Origin: Oscillospiraceae bacterium
Lineage (GTDB): Bacteria > Bacillota > Clostridia > Oscillospirales > Oscillospiraceae
Length of the DNA: 52,077 bases
Reading direction: 5' to 3'
Assembly: GCA_017469795.1 (NCBI GenBank)
Contig: JAFUFT010000031.1
Location: 1 to 52,077 of the forward strand
This document shows, piece after piece, positions 1 through 7,661 of the stretch (position 1 is the stretch's first letter; each line of letters opens with the position of its first letter). The notes beneath the pieces are model-generated. The model saw nothing but the letters and a program-made list of their open reading frames with translations. It was not told where the DNA came from and searched no databases. Both the position numbers and the translations under genes were made by a program.

Positions 1-63
1 CTCGCACAGGCCGGGCTTGTAAGCGCCCTTGGCCTGTACGAGCATCTGCACTTATGCGATTGA
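1..63 (+). CDS. Group II intron maturase/reverse transcriptase, C-terminal tail (partial)
   Basis: The frame starting at base 1 is open and ends at TGA 61-63, giving a 20-residue tail that contains GLVSALGLYEHLH. The Leu-Tyr-Glu-x-Leu-His pattern resembles the end of group II intron encoded proteins. The gene lies directly 5' of sequences that fold as intron domains V and VI, where such proteins usually end. Only the tail is in the window, so the reverse transcriptase motifs cannot be checked. The call rests mainly on the RNA structure next to it. Confidence 0.6.
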   Translation, partial: LAQAGLVSALGLYEHLHLCD

Positions 64-128
64 ACCGCCGTGTACCGAACGGTACGCACGGTGGTGTGGG
101 AGGACGGTCACTCAACTAATGGGTGACC
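64..128 (+). ncRNA. Group II intron domains V and VI
   Basis: Domain V: ACCGCCGTG (64-72) pairs with CACGGTGGT (87-95) and TACC (73-76) with GGTA (81-84), leaving a two-base CG bulge (85-86) and a GAAC loop (77-80). This is the shape of the catalytic domain V hairpin. Domain VI: GGTCAC (106-111) pairs with GTGACC (123-128) around a loop that includes CTAAT, which offers a candidate branch-point adenosine. Both hairpins were read by eye. A covariance-model search would settle them. Confidence 0.75.
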
Positions 129-138
129 TCCTACCCGA

Positions 139-1008
139 TTACCTTCCGATCCCGAAGAAGAACACCGCCAGCATCCCCGGCCCCACATGGGCGCCGGTGA
201 GGGGCTCGTGCATGGAGAGGATCAGTTCCCTGGGGTTGGCGATCTCCCGGATGCGCCGGGCCAGGGCCTGAGCCTCCGCCAGACAGTCCCCGTGGGAGAT
301 GGCCACCCGCTGCTTCGCCGCGTCTACCACCCGCTTGGCGTAGACGGCGGCCAGCTCGTCGATGGCCTTCTTTCGGCCGCGGATCTTCCCGCAGACCACG
401 ATATGGCCGTCCTCGTCGCCCCGGAGCATGGGCTTGATCTGCAGCATGGTGCCGATGGCGGCCGCCGCGCCGGAGAGCCGGCCGGTGCGCCGCAGGAACT
501 GGAGGTCGTCCACCGTGAAGTACTCACAGAGGTTTTCCACGTCGTAATCCAGCTTGGCGGCGGCCTGGTTCACATCCAGCCCCTCCGCACGGTAGTCCGC
601 CGCCCGAAGGGCCAGAATACCGGTGCCGAGGCCGGCACCCTTGGAATCCACAATTCTTACGCTGCGGTCCGGAAACTCCTCTTTGAGCTGGTCCGCGGCA
701 ATGCGGGCGGATTGGACTGTGCCGGTGATGCCCGAGGAGATCCCTACGTACATCACGTCCCGTCCGGCCTCCAGCTCCGGCCGGAAAGCCCCGCAGAACA
801 TATCGGTGTTGATCAGCGATGTTTTGACGGCCATGCCGGATTTCAGCCCCGTGTAGTAGCTGTGGCCGTCAAATCCGTCCGGGTATTTTGGACTCTCCGT
901 GGAAACTCCGTCAATCTCCAATGGGAAGGAGATCACCTGAATCTCATATTCCCGCAGCTTACGGGCGGGCAGATTGCTGCCGGAGTCCACAAAAAGGGTA
1001 AAAGACAT
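139..1008 (-). CDS. DegV family fatty-acid-binding protein
   Basis: DegV proteins bind a fatty acid in a two-domain fold and in some Firmicutes feed the fatty acid kinase FakA as FakB. Visible family marks are the early DSGSNLP segment, the ISSGITGTVQSA block, DSKGAGLGTG, and the late HVGPGMLAVFFFG ending. The ATG at 1008 is preferred: AGGTGA lies five bases upstream, whereas the in-frame GTG at 1017 overlaps that ribosome binding site. Length (289 residues) is normal. The final A of the TAA stop (141-139) may come from the adjoining intron, so the native C-terminus could be slightly altered. No fakA is in the window. A perfect palindrome lies just upstream. Confidence 0.9.
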   Translation of the reverse strand: MSFTLFVDSGSNLPARKLREYEIQVISFPLEIDGVSTESPKYPDGFDGHSYYTGLKSGMAVKTSLINTDMFCGAFRPELEAGRDVMYVGISSGITGTVQSARIAADQLKEEFPDRSVRIVDSKGAGLGTGILALRAADYRAEGLDVNQAAAKLDYDVENLCEYFTVDDLQFLRRTGRLSGAAAAIGTMLQIKPMLRGDEDGHIVVCGKIRGRKKAIDELAAVYAKRVVDAAKQRVAISHGDCLAEAQALARRIREIANPRELILSMHEPLTGAHVGPGMLAVFFFGIGR

Positions 1009-1022
1009 TGAAATCACCTGAC

Positions 1023-1045
1023 AATATAATATCGAATATTATATT
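1023..1045. promoter_or_regulatory. Perfect AT-rich palindrome upstream of degV (candidate operator)
   Basis: AATATAATAT (1023-1032) and ATATTATATT (1036-1045) are exact inverted repeats around a CGA spacer, 15 bases upstream of the degV start. This size and symmetry are typical of an operator for a dimeric repressor. It has no T-run and does not look like a terminator. The regulator is unknown. Confidence 0.5.
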
Positions 1046-1065
1046 ACATCAGTTTTAGCTGTACG

Positions 1066-2586
1066 TCAAGAGGGACGTACGGCGTGTTCCGGAATGTAGG
1101 GTTTATCATGCCAACTCTTGCCGTAGCAGGTATAACCCTCCGGCGGCGTCAGCATGGGGAAATCCGTCCCGAACATCTCGTTGAGCAGGATTCGCCAGGT
1201 GTTGATCCCGGTCTCACCTTCGATCTCCAGCGCCCTGCCGCCCCAGTAGACGCAGTTCAGGGAATTCTGCATGAAAGGCGTCTCCAGGAACGGGTCGTAG
1301 TCCGGTTCCCCGTAGAACAGGAGCATCTGACCGGGATATCTGGCGCCGTGGTCAGACTGAACTACGATGACAGCTTCCGGATCCTTTTCCAGAATTCTGT
1401 CGAAGGTGATCTCCAAAACTGAATTGAGATACCGGACCTGATCGAGGTAGTAGTGGTGGTCCTTGACGTTCTGGTGCTGGTCGGTGGGATTGCCCTCCGC
1501 GTCAAAGACGAAGGGGTAATGGGGGCAGCCCACATAGCTCACCGTCAGCGTCGGTTCGGTCCCCACATAATCGGTACAGGTCTCCATGCTCTGGAAGATC
1601 TCCAGCAGATGGTCCCGGCGGCTCATGTTGTCCTCCAGACCCATCCGGTCCCGCAGCCAGCCCCGGACGTAGGGCAGGACGGCATAAATGCTGTGGTCGA
1701 ATACGATGCCGGTGATGCGCTCAGGGTACTGCTTGGGAGAGATCAGCGTGGCGCCGGTCTCACCCACGAAGGCCTGATCGCTGATCAGGTTGACCTGATA
1801 GCCGTTGTTACGGAACAGCTGCATCAAAAGCGGATTGTCCATGTATTTTTCCTTGGCCCGGGCCGGGATCTCGTCCTCCACCGCATAGCTGATGTTCAGC
1901 AGGTTCGGCACCAGGGTGGCGGTCCAGATGGACTCGGTGTTCTCCGTGGTATCGGAGACGTTGAACTTGTTGTCCTTCAGGTACGTCACAAATTCTTCGT
2001 TATCAAAGTCGAAATAGCGGGACAGGTTTTCCGTGCCGCCGTATTCGTCCACGATGAAGTAATAGACGTTGGGCTTTTCCCCCTGAAAGGCGACCTGCTC
2101 CGGATCGATATCCAGCTGGTCCATCCGGGTGGTGTGCACGGTCCAAAGGGTCGGGATGGCGGGAATCAGCCGGATTACCGTCAGAGTGCCGAAGAGAATG
2201 ACCAGGATCGCGCAGCATTCCCAGGCCGGGAATTTCTTCTTCCGGGCGAGCAGCAGCAACAGCAGGACCAGAAGCACGGCCACCAGGATCAGCAGATAGC
2301 GGTCGTGATACCACCGGAAGTAGTATTTGAGGTACCGGGAAATCAGACCGCTGTTTCCCACCAGGATCATGGCAACGCCGGTGAAGAGTCCCGCGGCGTC
2401 AAACCGGCGAAGAATCAGAAGACTTAAGAGAAACAGAACAGCGGCAGTCAGGAGCAGAAGACCCAGCATGGGCAGAATATCCACCGGGTGCGCTTCATCC
2501 GCGTTCTGCAGATAGTAAAATGCGCCGGGATACAGACAGACCAGAAAAATCGCCAAAAGCGGCAGCAGCGAGCGTTTGAGTTTCAC
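1066..2586 (-). CDS. Membrane-anchored sulfatase/alkaline-phosphatase-superfamily protein
   Basis: Roughly the first 145 residues contain about five hydrophobic segments with a Lys-rich loop (ARKKK), followed by a large domain on the far side of the membrane. That domain begins NVYYFIVDEYGG and contains QSDHGAR near residue 418, both typical of sulfatase-like hydrolases and lipid-headgroup transferases. A TESIWTATLVPN segment is a candidate site for the nucleophile. The start is GTG (2586-2584), with GGAGGG six bases upstream. At 506 residues it could be a phosphoglycerol or phosphoethanolamine transferase acting on envelope glycans, but the substrate cannot be read from sequence. It appears to be a single-gene unit next to degV. 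Confidence 0.75.
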   Translation of the reverse strand: MKLKRSLLPLLAIFLVCLYPGAFYYLQNADEAHPVDILPMLGLLLLTAAVLFLLSLLILRRFDAAGLFTGVAMILVGNSGLISRYLKYYFRWYHDRYLLILVAVLLVLLLLLLARKKKFPAWECCAILVILFGTLTVIRLIPAIPTLWTVHTTRMDQLDIDPEQVAFQGEKPNVYYFIVDEYGGTENLSRYFDFDNEEFVTYLKDNKFNVSDTTENTESIWTATLVPNLLNISYAVEDEIPARAKEKYMDNPLLMQLFRNNGYQVNLISDQAFVGETGATLISPKQYPERITGIVFDHSIYAVLPYVRGWLRDRMGLEDNMSRRDHLLEIFQSMETCTDYVGTEPTLTVSYVGCPHYPFVFDAEGNPTDQHQNVKDHHYYLDQVRYLNSVLEITFDRILEKDPEAVIVVQSDHGARYPGQMLLFYGEPDYDPFLETPFMQNSLNCVYWGGRALEIEGETGINTWRILLNEMFGTDFPMLTPPEGYTCYGKSWHDKPYIPEHAVRPS

Positions 2587-2932
2587 AAGGGTCCCTCCAT
2601 ACAGGAAATTATCATCATTATATCACATTTCTCACACGGAATCCACATGAAAGTAACACGAGATGAACATGAATCCCGGAAAAGGAGGAAACCCGGCTTA
2701 CCGCAGCGGAAACACAAGATCTTGTGGAAAAAAGGAAGGCATAAAACGAAATATTGTGCTATGATTTCGTGATTTTCCACAAAGTTTACCATAACCGACA
2801 AAAACCGCAGATTACGGCTTGACATTGCCGGACCAGCGTGACAAAATATAGTGGCACGAAAAAACGCACAATACCATATATTGTGCGTTTTGCGGCAGAA
2901 TCCATGGAATATGGAAGCGAGGAGAGAACAAA
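2587..2932. other. Intergenic regulatory region between the sulfatase-like gene and nrdD
   Basis: No credible gene is seen in these 346 bases. On the minus strand a TATAAT (2622-2617) could serve the sulfatase-like gene. A perfect 14-base palindrome, CACAAGATCTTGTG, lies at 2712-2725. A third weak NrdR-like 16-mer (AAACGAAATATTGTGC, 2744-2759) precedes the main nrdD promoter and its box pair. The rest has no clear signal. Confidence 0.5.
2819..2886 (+). promoter_or_regulatory. nrdD promoter with two NrdR-like boxes
   Basis: TTGACA (2819-2824), a 17-base spacer and CAAAAT (2842-2847) form a SigA-type promoter. TGACAAAATATAGTGG (2839-2854) and ATACCATATATTGTGC (2871-2886) each match most of the NrdR-box consensus ACACWATATATWGTGT. 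They are 32 bases apart start to start, the roughly three-turn spacing known for NrdR tandem boxes. The first box covers the -10 and the second lies downstream of the start point, which suits repression. The second box is also part of a 13-base inverted repeat (AAAACGCACAATA / TATTGTGCGTTTT). The repressor gene is not in the window. Confidence 0.7.
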
Positions 2933-5215
2933 ATGATCCAAAGCATCATCAAGCGGGACGGCCGGGTCGTCCTGTATGATCAGAATAAGATTGCGGCCGC
3001 GATCCTTAAGGCCATGGAGGCCTCGCGGGAGGGCGACGCCGCCGACGCGGCCCGGGTGGCCAACGATGTCCAGCGGGAGCTGGAGCGGGAATTCAAAAAC
3101 ACTTCGCCCAATATCGAGGCCATTCAGGACAAGGTGGAGAAGCAGCTGATGAACCACGGCTTCTCCGACACGGCCAAGGCGTATATCCTCTACCGGGCCA
3201 ACCGGACCCGCGCCCGGGAGGCGAATACGACCCTGATGAAGACCATCGACGAGATCACCCGGATCGATGCCCGGGCCAGCGACATGAAGCGGGACAACGC
3301 CAACATCGACGGCAACACGGCCATGGGCTCCATGCTGCAGATCGGCGCTGCCGGCGCGAAGGCCTACAACGAGATGTATCTGCTGCGCCCGGAGCACGCC
3401 AAGGCCTACCGGGAGGGCGCGATCCATATCCACGATTTTGATTTCTATTCCCTGACCACCACCTGCTGCCAGATCGACATTCTCCGGCTGTTCCACGGCG
3501 GATTCTCCACCGGGCACGGCTATCTGCGGGAGCCCCAGAGCATTGAGAGCTACGCGGCCCTGGCGGCCATCGCCATCCAGTCCAACCAGAACGACCAGCA
3601 CGGCGGCCAGTCCATCCCGAATTTCGACTACGGCATGGCCGAGGGCGTCGCCAAGACCTACACCAAGGCCTATCGGGAGATGCTCTGCGAGGCGGTGGAG
3701 GACCGGCTGGATCTGGATGACGCCTCGGAGCCGGTGAAAAACGCCATCACCATTGCGGAGACGGTCACGGGAGAAAAGGCAAAACTGGAGAACGTGGAAG
3801 CCTTCGACAAGGCGGTGGCCTCCGCCCTGTGCGGCTCCGTGGAAATCACGGGAAAGGACGCGGCAAAGCTCATCGCCCGGGCCAGAAAGCGTGCCCACAG
3901 ATCGACGGAGCGCTCTACCTATCAGGCCATGGAGGGGTTTGTGCACAACCTCAACACCATGCACTCCAGGGCCGGTGCCCAGACGCCCTTTTCCTCCATC
4001 AACTACGGCACCGACACCAGTCCGGAGGGCCGTATGGTCATCAAGAACATCCTGCTGGCGCTGGACGCGGGACTGGGCCACGGCGAGACCTGCATCTTCC
4101 CGATCCACATCTTCAAGGTCAAGGAGGGCGTCAACTACAATTCGGAGGATCCCAACTATGACCTGTTCCGTCTGAGCTGCAAGGTCAGCGCCCGGCGGCT
4201 GTTCCCCAACTACACGTTCCTGGATTCCCCCTATAACCTGCAGTACTACAAGCCCGGTCACCCGGAGACGGAGGTTGCCACCATGGGCTGCCGGACCCGG
4301 GTCATGGGTAATGTCTACGATCCCACCCGGGAGATCGCATACTCCCGCGGCAACCTCTCTTTCACGTCCATCAACCTGCCCCGACTGGCCATCGAGAGCC
4401 ACGGGAATGAGGGCGTGTTCTACGAGAAGCTTCTGGCCATGATGGATCTGGTGTCCCAGCAGTTGTTGGACCGGTTTGAGATCCAGGCCAGCAAAGCGGT
4501 CTACAACTTCCCCTTCCTGATGGGACAGGGCGTATGGCTGGATTCCGACAAGCTGGGGATCGCGGACAATATCCGGGAGGTGCTGAAGCACGGAACCCTG
4601 TCTATCGGTTTCATCGGCCTGGCGGAAACCCTGACTTCCCTCTACGGCCAGCATCACGGCCAGAGCGAGGAGATGCAGAAAAAGGGCCTGGAGATCATCA
4701 GCTTCATGCGGGAGTACTGTGATCGGAAATCCCGGGAACTGAAGATGAACTTCACCCTTCTGGCCACCCCGGCTGAGGGGCTGGCAGGCCGGTTCATCCG
4801 CATGGATCAGCAGCGCTACGGCAGGATCCCCGGCGTCACGGACCGGGAGTACTACACCAACAGCTTCCATATTCCCGTCTGGTATCCGATCTCCGTCTAT
4901 GACAAGATCCGGCTGGAAGGACCCTATCACGCCCTGTGCAATGCCGGCCACATCAGCTATGTGGAGTTGGATGGCGACACAGCGAAGAATGTGGAGGCCT
5001 TTGAGGCGGTGGTCCGGTGGATGCACGACTGCCAGATCGGCTACGGCTCCATCAACCATCCTGTGGACCGGGATCCGGTGTGCGGCTATGTGGGCGTCAT
5101 CGGCGACGTATGCCCCCGCTGCGGTCGACGCGAGGGCGAGGAGATCCCACCGGAAAAGATCATTGAACTGCGCAGGCGCTATCCGGAGATGCCTGCGTTC
5201 CAGGGAATCGAATAA
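2933..5215 (+). CDS. nrdD: Anaerobic (class III) ribonucleoside-triphosphate reductase, large catalytic part
   Basis: Reduces ribonucleotides to deoxyribonucleotides without oxygen, using a glycyl radical made by NrdG. The N-terminal ~90 residues are an ATP-cone (IIKRDGRVVLYDQNKI). The NrdD core follows, with HIHDFDFY and INLPRLAIES segments. The C-terminus carries a zinc-type Cys cluster, CGYVGVIGDVCPRCG, at about residues 716-731. The protein stops soon after, at residue 760, without the RxxxGY glycyl-radical loop that normally ends the family. That loop is encoded by the next small gene, in the same frame, after one TAA and 12 open codons. A good ribosome binding site (GGAGAG) precedes the ATG. 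Confidence 0.95.
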   Translation: MIQSIIKRDGRVVLYDQNKIAAAILKAMEASREGDAADAARVANDVQRELEREFKNTSPNIEAIQDKVEKQLMNHGFSDTAKAYILYRANRTRAREANTTLMKTIDEITRIDARASDMKRDNANIDGNTAMGSMLQIGAAGAKAYNEMYLLRPEHAKAYREGAIHIHDFDFYSLTTTCCQIDILRLFHGGFSTGHGYLREPQSIESYAALAAIAIQSNQNDQHGGQSIPNFDYGMAEGVAKTYTKAYREMLCEAVEDRLDLDDASEPVKNAITIAETVTGEKAKLENVEAFDKAVASALCGSVEITGKDAAKLIARARKRAHRSTERSTYQAMEGFVHNLNTMHSRAGAQTPFSSINYGTDTSPEGRMVIKNILLALDAGLGHGETCIFPIHIFKVKEGVNYNSEDPNYDLFRLSCKVSARRLFPNYTFLDSPYNLQYYKPGHPETEVATMGCRTRVMGNVYDPTREIAYSRGNLSFTSINLPRLAIESHGNEGVFYEKLLAMMDLVSQQLLDRFEIQASKAVYNFPFLMGQGVWLDSDKLGIADNIREVLKHGTLSIGFIGLAETLTSLYGQHHGQSEEMQKKGLEIISFMREYCDRKSRELKMNFTLLATPAEGLAGRFIRMDQQRYGRIPGVTDREYYTNSFHIPVWYPISVYDKIRLEGPYHALCNAGHISYVELDGDTAKNVEAFEAVVRWMHDCQIGYGSINHPVDRDPVCGYVGVIGDVCPRCGRREGEEIPPEKIIELRRRYPEMPAFQGIE

Positions 5216-5251
5216 TCACCATTACGATACATACAACAGGAGGAGAAACAA

Positions 5252-5413
5252 ATGGCACCGATCAATTACAATGAGAAAATGGGCAAGGGCGTAGGCTTTG
5301 AGCGGATCCGCCGGATCACCGGTTACCTGGTGGGTACCATGGACAAGTGGAACGACGCCAAGCGCGCCGAGGAGCGGGACCGGGTCAAGCACAGCCTTTC
5401 CAAGGATGCTTGA
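5252..5413 (+). CDS. Separate glycyl-radical domain of the anaerobic ribonucleotide reductase (53 residues)
   Basis: This short gene encodes the C-terminal glycyl-radical module that NrdD lacks. It contains RIRRITGYLVGTMDKWN, where the Gly of TGY is the expected radical site, and ends in a charged KRAEERDRVKH helix. Its ATG has an ideal AGGAGGAG (5238-5245) six bases upstream, so it should be translated on its own. It is in frame with nrdD, divided only by TAA 5213-5215 and 12 sense codons, so a fused 826-residue product would need just stop suppression. It overlaps nrdG by eight bases (ATGCTTGA). I infer assembly in trans with NrdD, comparable to the spare glycyl-radical subunit YfiD for pyruvate formate-lyase. 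Whether this is an ancestral split or a recent nonsense mutation is unresolved. Confidence 0.88.
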   Translation: MAPINYNEKMGKGVGFERIRRITGYLVGTMDKWNDAKRAEERDRVKHSLSKDA

Positions 5414-5918
5414 TCTGGCCGGGATTCAGGCCGACAGCATCGTCGACGGCCCCGGCATCCGGACCACGGTGTTTTGCCAGGGCTGTCCCCATCACTGCCC
5501 CGGCTGCCACAACCCGGAGACCTGGGAATTCGGTTGCGGAACACCCACGGAAGTGGAGACCGTACTGGAAATTGTCAAGGGGAATCCCCTGTGCCGGGGG
5601 GTGACCTTTTCCGGCGGAGAGCCCTTCTCCCAGGCGGAGGAACTGGCCCGACTGGGACAGATGCTGAAAGCTGCGGGATATGAAGTGGCCGCCTATTCCG
5701 GCTATACCTTTGAACAGCTTCTGGAGGGCACCGACGGGCAGAAGAAACTGCTCGGCACGCTGGATGTGCTCATTGACGGTCCCTTCCTGCAGGCGGAACG
5801 CAGTCTGGAGTTAAATTTCCGCGGAAGCCGCAATCAGCGGGTGCTGAATGTGCCCGAGAGCCTGAAAGCGGGCAAAGCCGTGGAGGAGACCAGTCCAAGA
5901 TGGCTGGGAGAATACTAA
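5406..5918 (+). CDS. nrdG: Anaerobic ribonucleotide reductase activating protein (radical SAM)
   Basis: Uses a [4Fe-4S] cluster and S-adenosylmethionine to place the radical on the NrdD glycine. The cluster motif CPHHCPGC (CX3CX2C) lies near residues 27-34, preceded by DGPGIRTTVF. FSGGEP, the SAM-contacting GGE-type motif, follows near residue 66. The start chosen is ATG 5406, which overlaps the end of the glycyl-radical gene by eight bases and implies translational coupling. An upstream in-frame start would run through that gene. At 170 residues it has normal family length. It should act on the small radical subunit or on its complex with NrdD. Confidence 0.95.
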   Translation: MLDLAGIQADSIVDGPGIRTTVFCQGCPHHCPGCHNPETWEFGCGTPTEVETVLEIVKGNPLCRGVTFSGGEPFSQAEELARLGQMLKAAGYEVAAYSGYTFEQLLEGTDGQKKLLGTLDVLIDGPFLQAERSLELNFRGSRNQRVLNVPESLKAGKAVEETSPRWLGEY

Positions 5919-5944
5919 AAAGAACCCCCTTCGGATCATGATAT

Positions 5945-5999
5945 GCTCCCCCTATGAGAGACAGTGAAAGATAAAAACACTGTCAAACATAGGGGGAGC
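5945..5999 (+). promoter_or_regulatory. Left-end hairpin covering the transposase ribosome binding site
   Basis: GCTCCCCCTATG (5945-5956) pairs perfectly with CATAGGGGGAGC (5988-5999), and inside it GACAGTG (5960-5966) pairs with CACTGTC (5978-5984). The right arm contains the GGGGGAG that serves the orfA start at 6006. RNA entering from outside the element would fold and hide that site, whereas RNA begun inside would lack the left arm. Confidence 0.7.
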
Positions 6000-6005
6000 A
6001 TTGTC

Positions 6006-6701
6006 ATGCCTTTGAAGCAAAAGTTGGAAATAGAAGAAAAGGTGAGAATAATTAGAGAATATCTCCAAGGGAAGATTGGTCTCTGTGAAGGAGCAAGAGA
6101 ATCCGGAGTGGCCGACACAACTTTTCGTGGATGGATAAGCATCTACGAAAACCAAGGAGTAGAGGGTTTTACTCAGGAACGAAACCAAAAGTATACCGTC
6201 GAGTTGAAAACCGCAGCCGTCATTGACTACCAGCGAGGTGGCGGCAGCCTGGCAGCAGTCTGCAAAAGGTACAAGATAAAAGATACTAAGATACTCCGCA
6301 GCTGGATTAAGGTGTATAATGCTCATGGAGATTTCAACTCCGTAAAACATTCAGGAGGCGGAAGCTACATGAAGCAGGGGCGGGATACGACGAAAGAAGA
6401 ACGTTTGGGGATCGTGAAGGATTGCCTAGCGTCAGGGAAGAATTACGGCGAGATGGCGCTGAAATACCAGGTAAGTTACCAGCAGGTACGGACGTGGACG
6501 CTGAAATACGAGGAACTTGGCGAGGCCGGACTTGAAGATCGGCGTGGAAAGCGGAAAAAAGATCAGACACCAAGGACAGAACTGGAAGCAGCTCAGATCG
6601 AGATTGAGCAACTCAAACACAAGCTTTATCTCGCAGAAATGGAGAACCATTTGCTAAAAAAATTGGACGAAATCGTGAGGAGGGATGCCTTGGACAAGTA
6701 A
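6006..6701 (+). CDS. IS3-family transposase OrfA (helix-turn-helix subunit)
   Basis: DNA-binding part of the transposase, 231 residues. Two tandem helix-turn-helix segments are visible (around GLCEGARESGVADTTFRGWI and later AALKYQVS-type sequence). A leucine-rich coiled coil follows near the end (AAQIEIEQLKHKLYLAEMENHLLKK). ATG 6006 is chosen because GGGGGAG lies seven bases upstream; an earlier in-frame ATG at 5964 falls within the terminal hairpin. Near its 3' end is a slippery A AAA AAA (6656-6662), with GGAG 11 bases upstream, suited to programmed -1 frameshifting into orfB. Confidence 0.88.
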   Translation: MPLKQKLEIEEKVRIIREYLQGKIGLCEGARESGVADTTFRGWISIYENQGVEGFTQERNQKYTVELKTAAVIDYQRGGGSLAAVCKRYKIKDTKILRSWIKVYNAHGDFNSVKHSGGGSYMKQGRDTTKEERLGIVKDCLASGKNYGEMALKYQVSYQQVRTWTLKYEELGEAGLEDRRGKRKKDQTPRTELEAAQIEIEQLKHKLYLAEMENHLLKKLDEIVRRDALDK

Positions 6702-7588
6702 GACAAGGACACATATACAGAGCAATACAGGAGAATCACGCTGAGCGTGGAGATCCCATTGACGAATCCTGTAAACTTCTGCATGTATCCCGGGCGGCAT
6801 ATCATCGTTGGGCATCCGGAAAACAAAGTGCCAGGACAAGGGAAAATGAGATGATTGGAGCGAAAGTCGAGCAGATCCACATGGAATGCCCAGACAAGGG
6901 CTATCGCCGCATCAATGACGATCTTCGCCATGATCACCACATTCATGTGAACGACAAGCGCATTCTCCGAATATGCCGTGCAAAAAGCATTAAGTCCACC
7001 ATCAAGTATAGCAACCATGGCTGCACCAGACGGGCGAAGAATCCTCAGTTTGTAGTTGAGAATCTGCTGAACCGGGACTTTCATGCGGACAAGCCCAATG
7101 AGAAGTGGCTTACTGATGTGACAGAATTCAAGTGGTATGAGGGTATTGAAGTACACAAAGTCTACCTTAGCGCAATCCTGGATCTCTACGACCGCCGCAT
7201 TGTTGCCTATGTGATTGGCGACCGGAATGATAATCCTTTGGTATTCAAAACCTTCGACCGTGCGGTGAAAGCCAATCCCGACGCACATCCGCTGTTCCAT
7301 AGCGACAGAGGATTTCAGTATACCAACCGTACCTTCCGCCATAAACTGGTGAAAGCTGGTATGACCCAAAGCATGTCCCGTGTGGCCAAGTGCATCGACA
7401 ACGGACCGATGGAAGGCTTCTGGGGTATCCTCAAGCGGGAGCGATACTACGGCAGACGCTTTACCAGCAAGAAGGAATTGACCGATATGATCGAGAATTA
7501 CATCCGTTACTATAACAACAGACGTGTGCAGCGTGGCCTCGGTATTCTCACGCCGATGGAGAAGCACAATCTATATTTAGCGGCATAA
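6662..7588 (+). CDS. IS3-family transposase OrfB (DDE integrase domain), expressed by -1 frameshift
   Basis: Catalytic part of the transposase. The frame is open from the slip site. It shows the HTH_21-type start (IYRAIQEN...VSRAAYHRWASG) and then the integrase core. Catalytic residues are Asp in LTDVTEF, Asp in HSDRGFQY and Glu in PMEGFWG, with exactly 35 residues between the last two (DD35E). The Arg/Lys after them and the YNNRRVQRGLG ending are typical of IS3 and IS150. There is no good ribosome binding site for an independent start, so an OrfAB fusion is expected. All key residues are intact, so the enzyme may be active. Confidence 0.88.
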   Translation: MGRNREEGCLGQVRQGHIYRAIQENHAERGDPIDESCKLLHVSRAAYHRWASGKQSARTRENEMIGAKVEQIHMECPDKGYRRINDDLRHDHHIHVNDKRILRICRAKSIKSTIKYSNHGCTRRAKNPQFVVENLLNRDFHADKPNEKWLTDVTEFKWYEGIEVHKVYLSAILDLYDRRIVAYVIGDRNDNPLVFKTFDRAVKANPDAHPLFHSDRGFQYTNRTFRHKLVKAGMTQSMSRVAKCIDNGPMEGFWGILKRERYYGRRFTSKKELTDMIENYIRYYNNRRVQRGLGILTPMEKHNLYLAA

Positions 7589-7661
7589 TAACCGCAAATT
7601 CCGGTCGGACGCTTTAGCGGCCTACCGAAATCTGCGGTTGCCACAGCGCCGCAGCGCTGTG
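7587..7661. repeat. Two inverted repeats in the right end of the insertion sequence
   Basis: AACCGCA and TGCGGTT flank an imperfect stem just after the orfB stop. CACAGCGC (7642-7649) and GCGCTGTG (7654-7661) form a perfect stem around CGCA. No T-run follows closely. They may damp transcription through the element, but no function is proven. Confidence 0.45.

Larger units (their letters stand above)
1..139 (+). mobile_element. 3' end of a group II intron
   Basis: A maturase tail is followed by a domain V hairpin, a domain VI hairpin and a terminal ...CCTACCCGAT, which fits the AY 3' end of group II introns. The intron runs on the plus strand, opposite to degV, and its last bases coincide with the degV stop codon. 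The 5' part lies outside the window, so subclass and full length cannot be set. Confidence 0.75.

Noticed and set aside
2786..5059. Long leftward open frame opposite nrdD
   Set aside because: High-GC coding DNA often leaves the complementary frame open. The predicted protein has no family features, while nrdD is unmistakable.
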